64,000 bases of DNA from Verrucomicrobium sp. GAS474 (GTDB lineage Bacteria; Verrucomicrobiota; Verrucomicrobiia; Methylacidiphilales; GAS474). Position numbers and translations under genes: made by a program. Location of the stretch: the NCBI RefSeq assembly GCF_900105685.1, contig NZ_LT629781.1:1116001-1180000 (forward strand). The letters run 5' to 3'. Positions 34,509 to 42,241 of the stretch are shown one piece after another. The number at the start of each line of letters is the position of its first letter. The first letter of the stretch is position 1. The notes under the pieces were generated by a model, which saw nothing but the letters and a program-made list of their open reading frames with translations, made no database searches and was not told the origin of the DNA.

Positions 34509-36713
34509 CTAGGGAGTCCCGAGAACCTCGACGTTCCGGATGCCGTCGAAGAGGTAGACGCTCCACGCCGCCGCCTCGACCGGCCCCGCTTCCAGCGCGC
34601 GCCCGGTCAGGACTTCTTTCCCGGCGTCGGCCCCGTCCGCTTCCGAGAGGGCGAGCCTTGCGGGGGCGAAGGTCCAGACGACGGTTTTCCCGTCGCCGTG
34701 ATAGACGACGCCGCATTCGTCCCGCAGGACCCGGCGCCGCTCCATGTGGGGTTGGACGACGTTGTAGGCGCGGAGTCGGGCCAGCTGCCCTTCGGTGGGC
34801 GCGTAGGCGGCCTCCCCTGCCTTTCCCTGGATCCAGGTCAAGCGATCGGCCTGCGGATCCCACTGGAGTTTCCACACGACCCGGTAGGCGAGGGCGCGGA
34901 AGAAGAAGCCCTCGGGGTCGGCCCCGAGGCGGGCGATTTCGACGGGATCGAAGTCGGGCAGGCAGTCGACCCACAGGGGAAGGCTGGCGACGAGGTTGGA
35001 GAGGGGACCCGAAGCGCGGTGGACGCCGAAGACGCCGATGTCTTCCCCGCAGTAGACGTATCCCATCCGTTGCATCTCGGCCATGAGGGAGAGGTGGGCG
35101 CGGTATTGGGAGAGGATCGCGGGGAGGGGTTCCCGCTCCGGCCGGGAGTGGCCGAGGAGCTGCGTCTGGTCGGCCGTCGCCCCGTGGCGGGCCGACGCGG
35201 GGCGGGCGATCCAATGGAACTTGTCGCTCGACATGTTGAAGCTGCTGTCGAGGAAGATCCCCCCGAGGCCGAGCCGTTCCCGGGCGTCGCGCCACCGTTC
35301 CAGCCAGACGCGGCGGACGGTCTCGTCGCGGAGGTTCATGACGGCGAAGACCGGTGTGTAGTGATCGGCCTCGATGGCGTTCGAGGGATTGCGCACCCAC
35401 GGATCGGCCGCGTCGTCGAGGGCGTCGAAAAGTGTCGGCCCGGTCCGGGGAAAGCGGAGGCGCTCTTCCCGCCCGTTGCGCGCGTGGGCCATCAGGGCGA
35501 GGGTGGAGAGGGCGGTGTTGCCCCACATCTCGACCGACGCGTCCGCCTCCCGCGCCTCCCGGCAGAAGGCGGCGAGGTTCTCCTCGCCGACGCCGGGGGC
35601 GACCTTCAGGTCGGCGGTGCAGCACATGTTGCTGACGCCGAAGACGTTCATGTTATTCTCGAAATGGTTGGCCAGGAAGATCGTACGGACCCCGGCCTGC
35701 TTCAGCCGGGGCAGGCCCTTGGCGGCGTAATGCCGGAGGTCGGCGTTGCCCCACTCTTCCATGACGCCGTAGCTGGCGGCCCGCTCGATGCGGAGCCCCG
35801 CGTCGGCGTGGAGGGTTTCCGAAACCAGCGCGCGGACGCGTTCGTATAAGTTCAGCTGTTCGACGGGGTTCCTTTTTCCCGGGAACCAGAGGACTTCGAT
35901 CGGAGCCGTGGAGAAGGCGAGGGAGAGGTCGCCGCAAAGCTCGTAAAGATGGGCGAGGTGGCTTGCGCCCCGGGGCTTCTCGAAGAGCGCCCGGACATGG
36001 GACGCGACCGGCACCCAGGTGACGAGGACGCCCTCCTCCCCCGCGGTGAAGGTGAAGCCGCAGAGGGCGGTCTGGAACGGGAGGAATTCAAAGATGTTCG
36101 GGTTGACGGCGGAGGGCAGGAACCACTCGGTGCAGTAGGCGTCCTGGGGGGAATGGAAACGCTGGATCGAGGGGGAGAACGCGTTGCGCAGCCAGAATGC
36201 GTTGCCCTCGATGGCCCCGCCCGGTTCCCAGGTCGCCCGGTCGAGGATTTTGTAGAGGGCGATGGCGTCGCTCTTGTAGTGGTAGCGATAGGAAAAGCCG
36301 ACGCCCCGGTCGCCATCCAGGACGATCTCGGCGGGCCGAAGTTCGAGGTCGAGCGCGGTGTTTTCGGCGCGGCGCGGGGGCTGGGACCAGGCCCCGCGGC
36401 GATAGCGCGGGCGGACGGCGTGGAGCATCCACTCCATGGGGCCGTCGTCCGCGCGGGACGCGCCGAGGCTCAGGCGGAAGCCGCCTTCCTCCGTGGGGCC
36501 GGACGCCTCGACCTGGAAATCTCCGAGGCGGATCGCGTCGGGGCTGCGAAGCTCGGGGAGGATGGGGAGCGCGGGCGAGCGCATGGCGACGCCTTCGATG
36601 GTGACACGGCCCAATCCGAGGAAGCGGCGGCCCTCGCCGAGGAACTCGACGCGGGTGGCGTTGCCGATGGGCTGGAACGTCCCTTCGGGTGCGGGGGAGG
36701 CGGGCGGATTCAT
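34509..36713 (-). CDS. Putative TIM-barrel glycosidase of unrecognised family
   Basis: 734 residues from the ATG at 36713, which overlaps the stop of the GH65 gene (ATGA). No signal peptide. An N-terminal beta-sandwich (about 1-300) leads to an apparent TIM barrel: ASYGVMEEWGNADLRHYAAKG, VRTIFLANHFENN, then RERLGLGGIFLDSSFN (Asp in the place of a barrel nucleophile) and MGYVYCGEDIGVFGVHR (possible acid/base). A short beta domain closes the protein. The shape recalls clan GH-D (GH36/GH27) or GH31 enzymes, but I cannot assign it. Co-expression with GH65 and the ADP-ribosylglycohydrolase-like protein points to intracellular processing of imported oligosaccharides. Confidence 0.65.
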   Translation of the reverse strand: MNPPASPAPEGTFQPIGNATRVEFLGEGRRFLGLGRVTIEGVAMRSPALPILPELRSPDAIRLGDFQVEASGPTEEGGFRLSLGASRADDGPMEWMLHAVRPRYRRGAWSQPPRRAENTALDLELRPAEIVLDGDRGVGFSYRYHYKSDAIALYKILDRATWEPGGAIEGNAFWLRNAFSPSIQRFHSPQDAYCTEWFLPSAVNPNIFEFLPFQTALCGFTFTAGEEGVLVTWVPVASHVRALFEKPRGASHLAHLYELCGDLSLAFSTAPIEVLWFPGKRNPVEQLNLYERVRALVSETLHADAGLRIERAASYGVMEEWGNADLRHYAAKGLPRLKQAGVRTIFLANHFENNMNVFGVSNMCCTADLKVAPGVGEENLAAFCREAREADASVEMWGNTALSTLALMAHARNGREERLRFPRTGPTLFDALDDAADPWVRNPSNAIEADHYTPVFAVMNLRDETVRRVWLERWRDARERLGLGGIFLDSSFNMSSDKFHWIARPASARHGATADQTQLLGHSRPEREPLPAILSQYRAHLSLMAEMQRMGYVYCGEDIGVFGVHRASGPLSNLVASLPLWVDCLPDFDPVEIARLGADPEGFFFRALAYRVVWKLQWDPQADRLTWIQGKAGEAAYAPTEGQLARLRAYNVVQPHMERRRVLRDECGVVYHGDGKTVVWTFAPARLALSEADGADAGKEVLTGRALEAGPVEAAAWSVYLFDGIRNVEVLGTP

Positions 36714-38836
36714 GAGGAGGGCCAGGGGGTCCCGTCGGCCCGCTCGATGCGGAAGGGGGTCTCGATGCCCGGATCGAGGATGCGGACGTGATTGTTTTTC
36801 AGCTCGAGGTCGAGGAAGACCCCGCCGTAGCAGAGGCCCTTCAACCTCATCCAGGGCAGGGCGCGGGGCAGTGCGGGCTCGACCTGCAGGCCGTCCTCCC
36901 GGATGCGGATGCCGCCGAATCCCATCATCACCAACTGGAGCAATCCGCCTAGGCCGGTGGCAAAGGAGAGGACTTCGTTCGAGGGGCTTTCGCTGGCGAG
37001 GAGGTAGGGTTCGCGGAAGTGGGGGAGGAGCTTTTCGAGCGAGGCCCAACCCGATTCGGCCCGGCCCAGCTGACAGTCGACGATGCCGTCGAAGGCCGTG
37101 CCCATCATGATGCTGGCGGGAGGGTATTTCGCCCGATAGTAATCGACGGTGTTCGCCCGGACGGTGTCGGACATCGGCATCTCGTAGGGGTAGATGAGGA
37201 GGGCCGCGTCGGCCTGCTTGATGGTCTGGCCGTCGTAGCCTTCGTATTCGATGTAACGCTGATTCGCGATGTCGAAGGGGATCCACATTTTCGCGATGAT
37301 GCCGCGCCATGACGGCGGGACGGCCTCGCCTCGGGCCGCCAATACGGCGGCGGCCAATTCGAGGGTCTTCACCGCGCTGTAGTTGGTGTAGGCGTTGTTG
37401 TCCTGGATCTCGGCGAATTCGTCGGCGCAGCAGACGCCGCGGATCTCGTAGCGGTCCTTTTCCCGATTGTGGAAAACGCGGTCGGCCCAGAAGCGGGCCG
37501 ATTCGACGACGATCTCGGAACCTTTCCCGCGGAAAAAGGCGTCGTCTCCCGAGATCTTCCAGAACCACCACTGGGCCAGGGCCACGTCGCTGTTCACGTG
37601 GTGCTGGTGATGGTAGACAAGGTGGGGAATGGCCTCGTCGCCGAACTCGGCGCTCTCCCACGCGAACTGGGCTCCGGCGCGGCCATGGGCCCGGGCGTTC
37701 CGGCGGGCGCCGTCGAGGGTGGCGGCGCGATAGGCGGCGAAGCCGCGGGCGAGCTCGGGCTGGAGGAGGCAGAGGCCGGGGAACATCCACAGATCGCTAT
37801 CCCAGAAGGCATGGCCGCCCCAGCAGTTCGCGGAGAGTCCGGTCGGCCCCAGGCTCGCCAGGCCTCCGGCGCGGAGCTGGGCATAGAAGGAGTAGAGGGT
37901 CGCGTTGAGGAGCTTCTGGAGGCCGGGATGGGGGACCTCGATCCGGTGCTCCCACAGCGCGGCCCACGCGGCATCGTGCTCCCGCCGAAGGGTGGGCAGG
38001 TCGGAAAGGGCCCCTTCGGCCAACGCCCAGGCGTGGGGCCATGGCGCGGGAGCCTCGGCATCGGTGACGAGGGCGACGATCTTCGTCACCCGATAAATGC
38101 GACCCGCTTCGACGGGGAAGACGAGCGTCCGCTCGATCGACCTTGCGGTTTGGCGACGTTCCACGGCGAGGGTTTCCGCCGCGATTCCCTCAAGGCTCAA
38201 ACGCGAGAGAACAGCGATCTGTCGATCGCGCGGTCCCATGCGGAGCTGGATCGAGAGCGGCGCGTCCGATGTCTCGCCCGGAGTGAAGCGCCAATCACGG
38301 GCATCGTCGATGAACGTGCCGTCGAGGGCGTCCGTCATCCGGACCGTCCCGCTGTAATTCGTCACGAGGGTTCGCTCAAGGAAGCAGACCTGCGGGCGGG
38401 TCCGGCTGACGTAGGCGGTCGTCGTGATGTGGGTTTCGCGGCCGCCGTTTTTCCAATCGAGTTCTGTCTCGAGGACGCCGGTGCGGAGGTCGAGTCGTTG
38501 TCGGTAATTCTTCCATTCCCCAACGCCGGGAGCGAAGGTGGTCTCGCCTTCTTGGAGGGCGAGGCTGGCCCAGCGGGGCGGGGGCATCAGGGCCAGATCA
38601 TCCCAGAGTCCGTGGATCAGGCATCCCCCGGGAACCGGATAGGGGCCTGAGGCGTTCCGGCTCGCCTCTCCCGACCGGTCGAAGCGTTGCCCGAGAAATC
38701 CGTTGCCGAGGAGAGCGTCTCGATGGCCGGGATCGGTGGGATCAGTCGTCTCCAGAATCCAGGGGTCGCCCGAAGCGGGTTGCTTTTCAAGCCAATCAGC
38801 AGCTAACCGCCCGGGATCGAATTCACGAGAAGACAT
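36710..38836 (-). CDS. GH65 family glycoside hydrolase/phosphorylase
   Basis: 708 residues from the ATG at 38836, just inside a 73-base gap that holds an operator. Layout is typical of GH65: N-terminal beta-sandwich (residues about 20-280, with ALLGNGFLGQRFD), linker, and an (alpha/alpha)6 barrel with GGHAFWDSDLWMFP near residue 347, HHQHHVNSDVALAQWWFW, and CCADEFAEIQDNNAYTNYSA near 470, where Glu of the ADEF motif is the expected catalytic acid. A small C-terminal beta domain ends the protein. Family activities include maltose, kojibiose and trehalose phosphorolysis and glucosyl-galactosyl hydrolysis; the one here cannot be chosen from sequence alone. Cytoplasmic. Confidence 0.85.
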   Translation of the reverse strand: MSSREFDPGRLAADWLEKQPASGDPWILETTDPTDPGHRDALLGNGFLGQRFDRSGEASRNASGPYPVPGGCLIHGLWDDLALMPPPRWASLALQEGETTFAPGVGEWKNYRQRLDLRTGVLETELDWKNGGRETHITTTAYVSRTRPQVCFLERTLVTNYSGTVRMTDALDGTFIDDARDWRFTPGETSDAPLSIQLRMGPRDRQIAVLSRLSLEGIAAETLAVERRQTARSIERTLVFPVEAGRIYRVTKIVALVTDAEAPAPWPHAWALAEGALSDLPTLRREHDAAWAALWEHRIEVPHPGLQKLLNATLYSFYAQLRAGGLASLGPTGLSANCWGGHAFWDSDLWMFPGLCLLQPELARGFAAYRAATLDGARRNARAHGRAGAQFAWESAEFGDEAIPHLVYHHQHHVNSDVALAQWWFWKISGDDAFFRGKGSEIVVESARFWADRVFHNREKDRYEIRGVCCADEFAEIQDNNAYTNYSAVKTLELAAAVLAARGEAVPPSWRGIIAKMWIPFDIANQRYIEYEGYDGQTIKQADAALLIYPYEMPMSDTVRANTVDYYRAKYPPASIMMGTAFDGIVDCQLGRAESGWASLEKLLPHFREPYLLASESPSNEVLSFATGLGGLLQLVMMGFGGIRIREDGLQVEPALPRALPWMRLKGLCYGGVFLDLELKNNHVRILDPGIETPFRIERADGTPWPSS

Positions 38837-38878
38837 AAGAGAACTAGCGGAGCAGCAAATGACTTTGACACAAACCAA

Positions 38879-38894
38879 TCTGCATACAAGCAGA
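38879..38894. promoter_or_regulatory. Candidate operator, shared palindrome copy 10
   Basis: TCTGCATACAAGCAGA matches the consensus at 14 of 16 positions, with perfect TCTGC/GCAGA arms. It is 43 bases upstream of the GH65 start, inside the gap after the ADP-ribosylglycohydrolase-like gene, so the GH65 gene probably has its own promoter. Confidence 0.6.
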
Positions 38895-38909
38895 ATGTGT
38901 TTGAAGGGA

Positions 38910-40328
38910 TCAGCCCAGGAGGTGGACGACGTCGAGGCTGCGTCGGGCGCATTCGGCGATGGAGACCGGGTCGTAGCCGATGATCGCGGAGCGGAGGGTG
39001 TCATTCAGTCGGTCGATCCAGTGCGAAGGAGCCCGGCGGGCCCCGCAGAGCGCCCCCACCACGGAGCCCACAGTGGCCCCGTTGCAATCGGTGTCCCAGC
39101 CGCCCATGACGGCCAGGGTGATGCCCCGGTGGAAATCGCCCCCGCCCAGCAGGAGGGCGACGACGCAGAGGGCCGCATTGTTGTTGGTATGGACGGCATG
39201 GTAGTGGCCCAGCAACGAGTGGACCTCGGCGAAGACCTCCTCGAAACGGGCGAAGTCGTTTCCGTGGCGGTCGCAGATCGCGACGACCTGGAGAAGTTCC
39301 GCGTGGAGGCGGGATGTGCGGGGAATCTCGCCCAGACCCGCCGCGACGATGGCGCGGACGTCGTCGGTGGCGAAGGCGGCGGCGATCATCGCCGCGCAGA
39401 ACATCGCGCCGTAGAGCCCGTTCTTCACGTGGCTGATCCGGGCGTCGCGCCAGGCGAACTCCGCGGCGAGCCGGGGATCGCCCGGGGCGGCGTAGCCGTA
39501 GGAATCGACGCGGATCTGGGCGCCGATCCATTCGCGGTAGGGATTCAGGTGGTGGGCGATCCAGCTCCAGTCGGTTTCGGCATCGAGGATCCGTCCCCGA
39601 GGGATATCGGGGATGTTTCGGAAGGAATCGTAGCGGAGAACCATGTTCCGGTAGGCCTGGGTCTCGGCAGTGCAGACGTGGCTGTAGGGGAGATGGTTGA
39701 GCCAGAAACCGGCGACGTGGGCGGAACCGAAGTCACGCCCCCGTTCCAGCAGAATGCGCTGGCCCAAGACGGTGTAGCGGATGTCGTCGTCCGATTCCAT
39801 GAAGGCGATGTGCTCACGGGTGGAGGGGAGACAGCTGGCTTTCCCGACGGGCGAGCTCGCGGGGAAATAGTCCCGGAGGGGCCATTCGTCGGCAGAAATG
39901 GAGGTCAGGTAGCCCTTGATCCGCTGCCACGATTGAAGTCCGAGATCGGGTTCGCCGCCCGATTCCAATTTCTCACCCAGCCCCAGTATCTCCACCGGCT
40001 TGCCGAGGGCGCAGCCGGCGCACCGGCCGAGCCACGCGCCGTGGAGCTTGTCGAGAAGGACGGCATCGTCGGGAATCGGCGCGAGGCGGGAAACCTCTCC
40101 CGAACGGAGGGCGCGGATCGCCGCGAGGTCGTCCGGTTCGGTGAACGGAAAGTCGGGACGGATCGGGAGGGCGAGGAGGCGGCCGTGAATGGCGCACAGC
40201 GTCTCCTCGTCTTCGGTTTCCTTCCACGCGGCGCGGAGTGCCTCCACCGCCACCCGCTCCTTTCCTTCCTCGAGGGATTGGGAGAATTCTTCTTCGACGA
40301 GTTTTTTGAGGGGGGCCCAGCCGGACAT
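38910..40328 (-). CDS. ADP-ribosylglycohydrolase (DraG-like) family protein
   Basis: 472 residues from the ATG at 40328; an upstream ATG (40400) would overlap the divergent AraC-type gene. The first about 75 residues are a helical extra region. The rest fits the DraG/ADP-ribosylglycohydrolase fold: HGAWLGRCAGCALGKPVE, a metal-binding FMESDDDIRYTVLG, and the C-terminal signature GGWDTDCNGATVGSVVGALC. The known family binds two metal ions and removes ADP-ribose, but many members near sugar operons have no tested activity. Here it lies between an AraC regulator and GH65, so a role in nucleoside or sugar glycoside cleavage is as likely as ADP-ribose removal. Confidence 0.8.
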   Translation of the reverse strand: MSGWAPLKKLVEEEFSQSLEEGKERVAVEALRAAWKETEDEETLCAIHGRLLALPIRPDFPFTEPDDLAAIRALRSGEVSRLAPIPDDAVLLDKLHGAWLGRCAGCALGKPVEILGLGEKLESGGEPDLGLQSWQRIKGYLTSISADEWPLRDYFPASSPVGKASCLPSTREHIAFMESDDDIRYTVLGQRILLERGRDFGSAHVAGFWLNHLPYSHVCTAETQAYRNMVLRYDSFRNIPDIPRGRILDAETDWSWIAHHLNPYREWIGAQIRVDSYGYAAPGDPRLAAEFAWRDARISHVKNGLYGAMFCAAMIAAAFATDDVRAIVAAGLGEIPRTSRLHAELLQVVAICDRHGNDFARFEEVFAEVHSLLGHYHAVHTNNNAALCVVALLLGGGDFHRGITLAVMGGWDTDCNGATVGSVVGALCGARRAPSHWIDRLNDTLRSAIIGYDPVSIAECARRSLDVVHLLG

Positions 40329-40343
40329 GAGTTCGATATTGGG

Positions 40344-40374
40344 GATTGTTGTCGCGTTATTCGTTGCAATAATC
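40344..40374. promoter_or_regulatory. Inverted repeat in the divergent AraC promoter region
   Basis: GATTGTTG (40344-40351) and CAATAATC (40367-40374) form an inverted repeat with one mismatch, in the 53-base gap between two divergent genes. It could bind the AraC-family protein; it differs from the TCTGC-type operator. Confidence 0.3.
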
Positions 40375-40381
40375 GGCAAAA

Positions 40382-41272
40382 ATGAAGCAGAAACGATCAT
40401 TACCGCTTCAGATCGAATTTTTCCCCATTCCCCTCGAGGCGCGGGAGCCGATCCATCTCCACGCCCGGGACGAGCTCAGCGACCGTCCCATCACCTTTCT
40501 CCACTTCCATCGCTGCCTCGAGTTGGGATTCTGCCACTCGGGCCACGGCATTTTCATGATTTCCGACAAGGTCCGGACCTTCGAAGCCGGAGATGCGGTG
40601 GTCATCGCTCCCGGCGAGCCCCATCTGGCGCGGAGCGCGCCGGGGACCCGGAGCCGATGGTCGTGGATCTACCTTGATCCGGCCCGCCTGGCCGCGCCGG
40701 GCTCCGTCGATCCCCTCTGGCTCGATACCGCCGCCTTCCACGGCCCCGATTTTCCCGATGTCTTCTCGGCCCTCCGGCATCCGGAACTCGCGTGCGCGGT
40801 CGATCGTCTGGTGACGGAATTGTCATCCAGGTCGCCGGGCCGGTCGGTTCTCCTGCGCGCGCTTGTGCTGGAGATCCTGGTGCGGGCCGGGCGGCTCGGC
40901 TCTCATTCGCGAGGCGGAGGCAAGCGGGGCCTCGGTCTCCCGCCTGATTATGCGCGCCTCGCCCCCGCCCTGCAGAAGATGGCCTGCGACTACGCCGAGC
41001 CTCTGCGGATGAGCGCCCTGGCGAAGCGTTGCGGTCTGAGCGAGCCGCAGTTTCGCCGCGTCTTCCGGGCGGGGATGGGCTGTTCCCCGCTGGCCTACCT
41101 CCACGACCTCCGTGTCCGGATGGCGGCGGCCCTGCTGCGGGGGACGACGCAGTCGGTCCTCGAAATCAGCCTTGAGACGGGCTTTGAATCGGTATCGAGC
41201 CTTCACCGCGCCTTCCGCGCCCGCCTCGGGACCAGCCCGCGCGTTTGGCGTCGGAAGACGGACGAGCGTTGA
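40382..41272 (+). CDS. AraC family transcriptional regulator
   Basis: 296 residues. An N-terminal cupin-like sensor (FLHFHRCLELGFCHSGHGIFM, FEAGDAVVIAPGEPHLAR) is followed by a C-terminal double helix-turn-helix (residues about 200-290): LRMSALAKRCGLSEPQFRRV and SVLEISLETGFESVSSLHRA, ending in RLGTSPRVWRR. Such proteins mostly activate sugar-use genes when the ligand fills the cupin. It is divergent from the ADP-ribosylglycohydrolase-like gene, its most likely target. It is the last gene of the high-GC catabolic region. Confidence 0.9.
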   Translation: MKQKRSLPLQIEFFPIPLEAREPIHLHARDELSDRPITFLHFHRCLELGFCHSGHGIFMISDKVRTFEAGDAVVIAPGEPHLARSAPGTRSRWSWIYLDPARLAAPGSVDPLWLDTAAFHGPDFPDVFSALRHPELACAVDRLVTELSSRSPGRSVLLRALVLEILVRAGRLGSHSRGGGKRGLGLPPDYARLAPALQKMACDYAEPLRMSALAKRCGLSEPQFRRVFRAGMGCSPLAYLHDLRVRMAAALLRGTTQSVLEISLETGFESVSSLHRAFRARLGTSPRVWRRKTDER

Positions 41273-41406
41273 ATCGGTATCGATTTTTGGGAATCCGCAT
41301 GCTGAGCCTCGCCGAGATGTGAAACAAATCTGAAAGATTTTTGAGAACTCCAGACGACCCGGAAATATCTGCGTCCGAGGAACCCTTGAATATCAATGGT
41401 CGAGAA

Positions 41407-41463
41407 GCCTGGAAAGCGCTGGAGCCACCATTCAAGCGGGTTCGAACCCCTTCACCCGCTCCA
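41407..41463 (+). pseudogene. Likely decayed 3' part of a serine tRNA (GGA) gene
   Basis: GCCTGGAAAGCG is the anticodon arm typical of tRNA-Ser(GGA); it is followed by a long variable-arm-like stretch, then GCGGGTTCGAACCCC (T arm) and an end CACCCGCTCCA. The T stem is imperfect (three G-C pairs, then mismatches) and the 5' half with a matching acceptor strand is missing, so it is not a working gene. Such 3' tRNA pieces often mark old integration sites. Confidence 0.45.
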
Positions 41464-41809
41464 ATTTTCTCTGCCGTCTCCCCTCTTATCCTACTTGGAT
41501 TTCAAGAGGTTACGCATCAGCACCCCAAATGGGTCATGCGTTCCTTTCAAAGGCCATCTTAGCAGCCTTTTACAGAGTACAAGTGGATTTTCGGCGGCTT
41601 TAAATCGTGTTTTAAAAGCTCCATACTCCCGAGCTTCCTGATATCCTAAGCCCTAGAGTCGCATCGAGCTCTAGCTAAAGCGTCATTGCTTCCCGGGTAG
41701 TCAGGCAGTGTTTCAATTTTCTCTGAGAATCGCATTGCGCGTCGTTCGGTTGTTTGCATGTTCCGCTTCTCTGGAGCTGGAAGCGGCATGGCGTCGATCA
41801 GAGCTACGT

Positions 41810-41825
41810 GGCTTCCTAGGAAGCC
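41810..41825. repeat. 16-base perfect palindrome in non-coding junction
   Basis: GGCTTCCTAGGAAGCC is self-complementary. No gene is close enough to give it a clear role. Confidence 0.3.
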
Positions 41826-42241
41826 GGCTCGGACTTCTTCAGCCCGCCAGAATAGAGAGGGGGTCACAACGAGGAGCTCGGGCCAGAAGACATCGAGGAG
41901 GTGAAGAGGTTGGGAGCCGGGAGAAGCTCTCGATCATTTCTTCGTATGTTTGTAGCAAGCCGCATCATCGACATCTTGAAACCGTTCGGCTTACGTTATA
42001 AACGAGAACCCCTTTGGAAGCGGTTTTTGGGGCCTGAAACATCTTCATCATGTTGATCGGGAGGCCCAGTCTTGGATATGCAGCCTACACTTCGCTCCGC
42101 GCTATAGATCTTGACGATCTCTCTGTTAATGCCTCACATCCTTTTTAGTGCGTTAAGTTTGAGGCTAAATATGGATTCTCGACAGTGTGTAGATGCGAAG
42201 ACGCTCAGCAAGGCAGTCATCAAATTAAGGATTTCAAAAAT

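Larger units (their letters stand above)
41273..42241. other. Non-coding junction between high-GC catabolic and lower-GC polysaccharide regions
   Basis: About 970 bases without a convincing gene; the open frames of 60-97 codons here have no recognisable product and no ribosome site. It holds a tRNA-like remnant (41407-41463), a short inverted repeat (CTAGAG 41653-41658 with CTCTAG 41669-41674) and a 16-base perfect palindrome (41810-41825). Decayed mobile DNA is possible but not shown. Confidence 0.55.

Noticed and set aside
41646-42001. Small frames on both strands in the junction, considered as a transposase remnant
   Set aside because: No transposase or integrase motif, no flanking inverted repeats, and no ribosome site could be seen.
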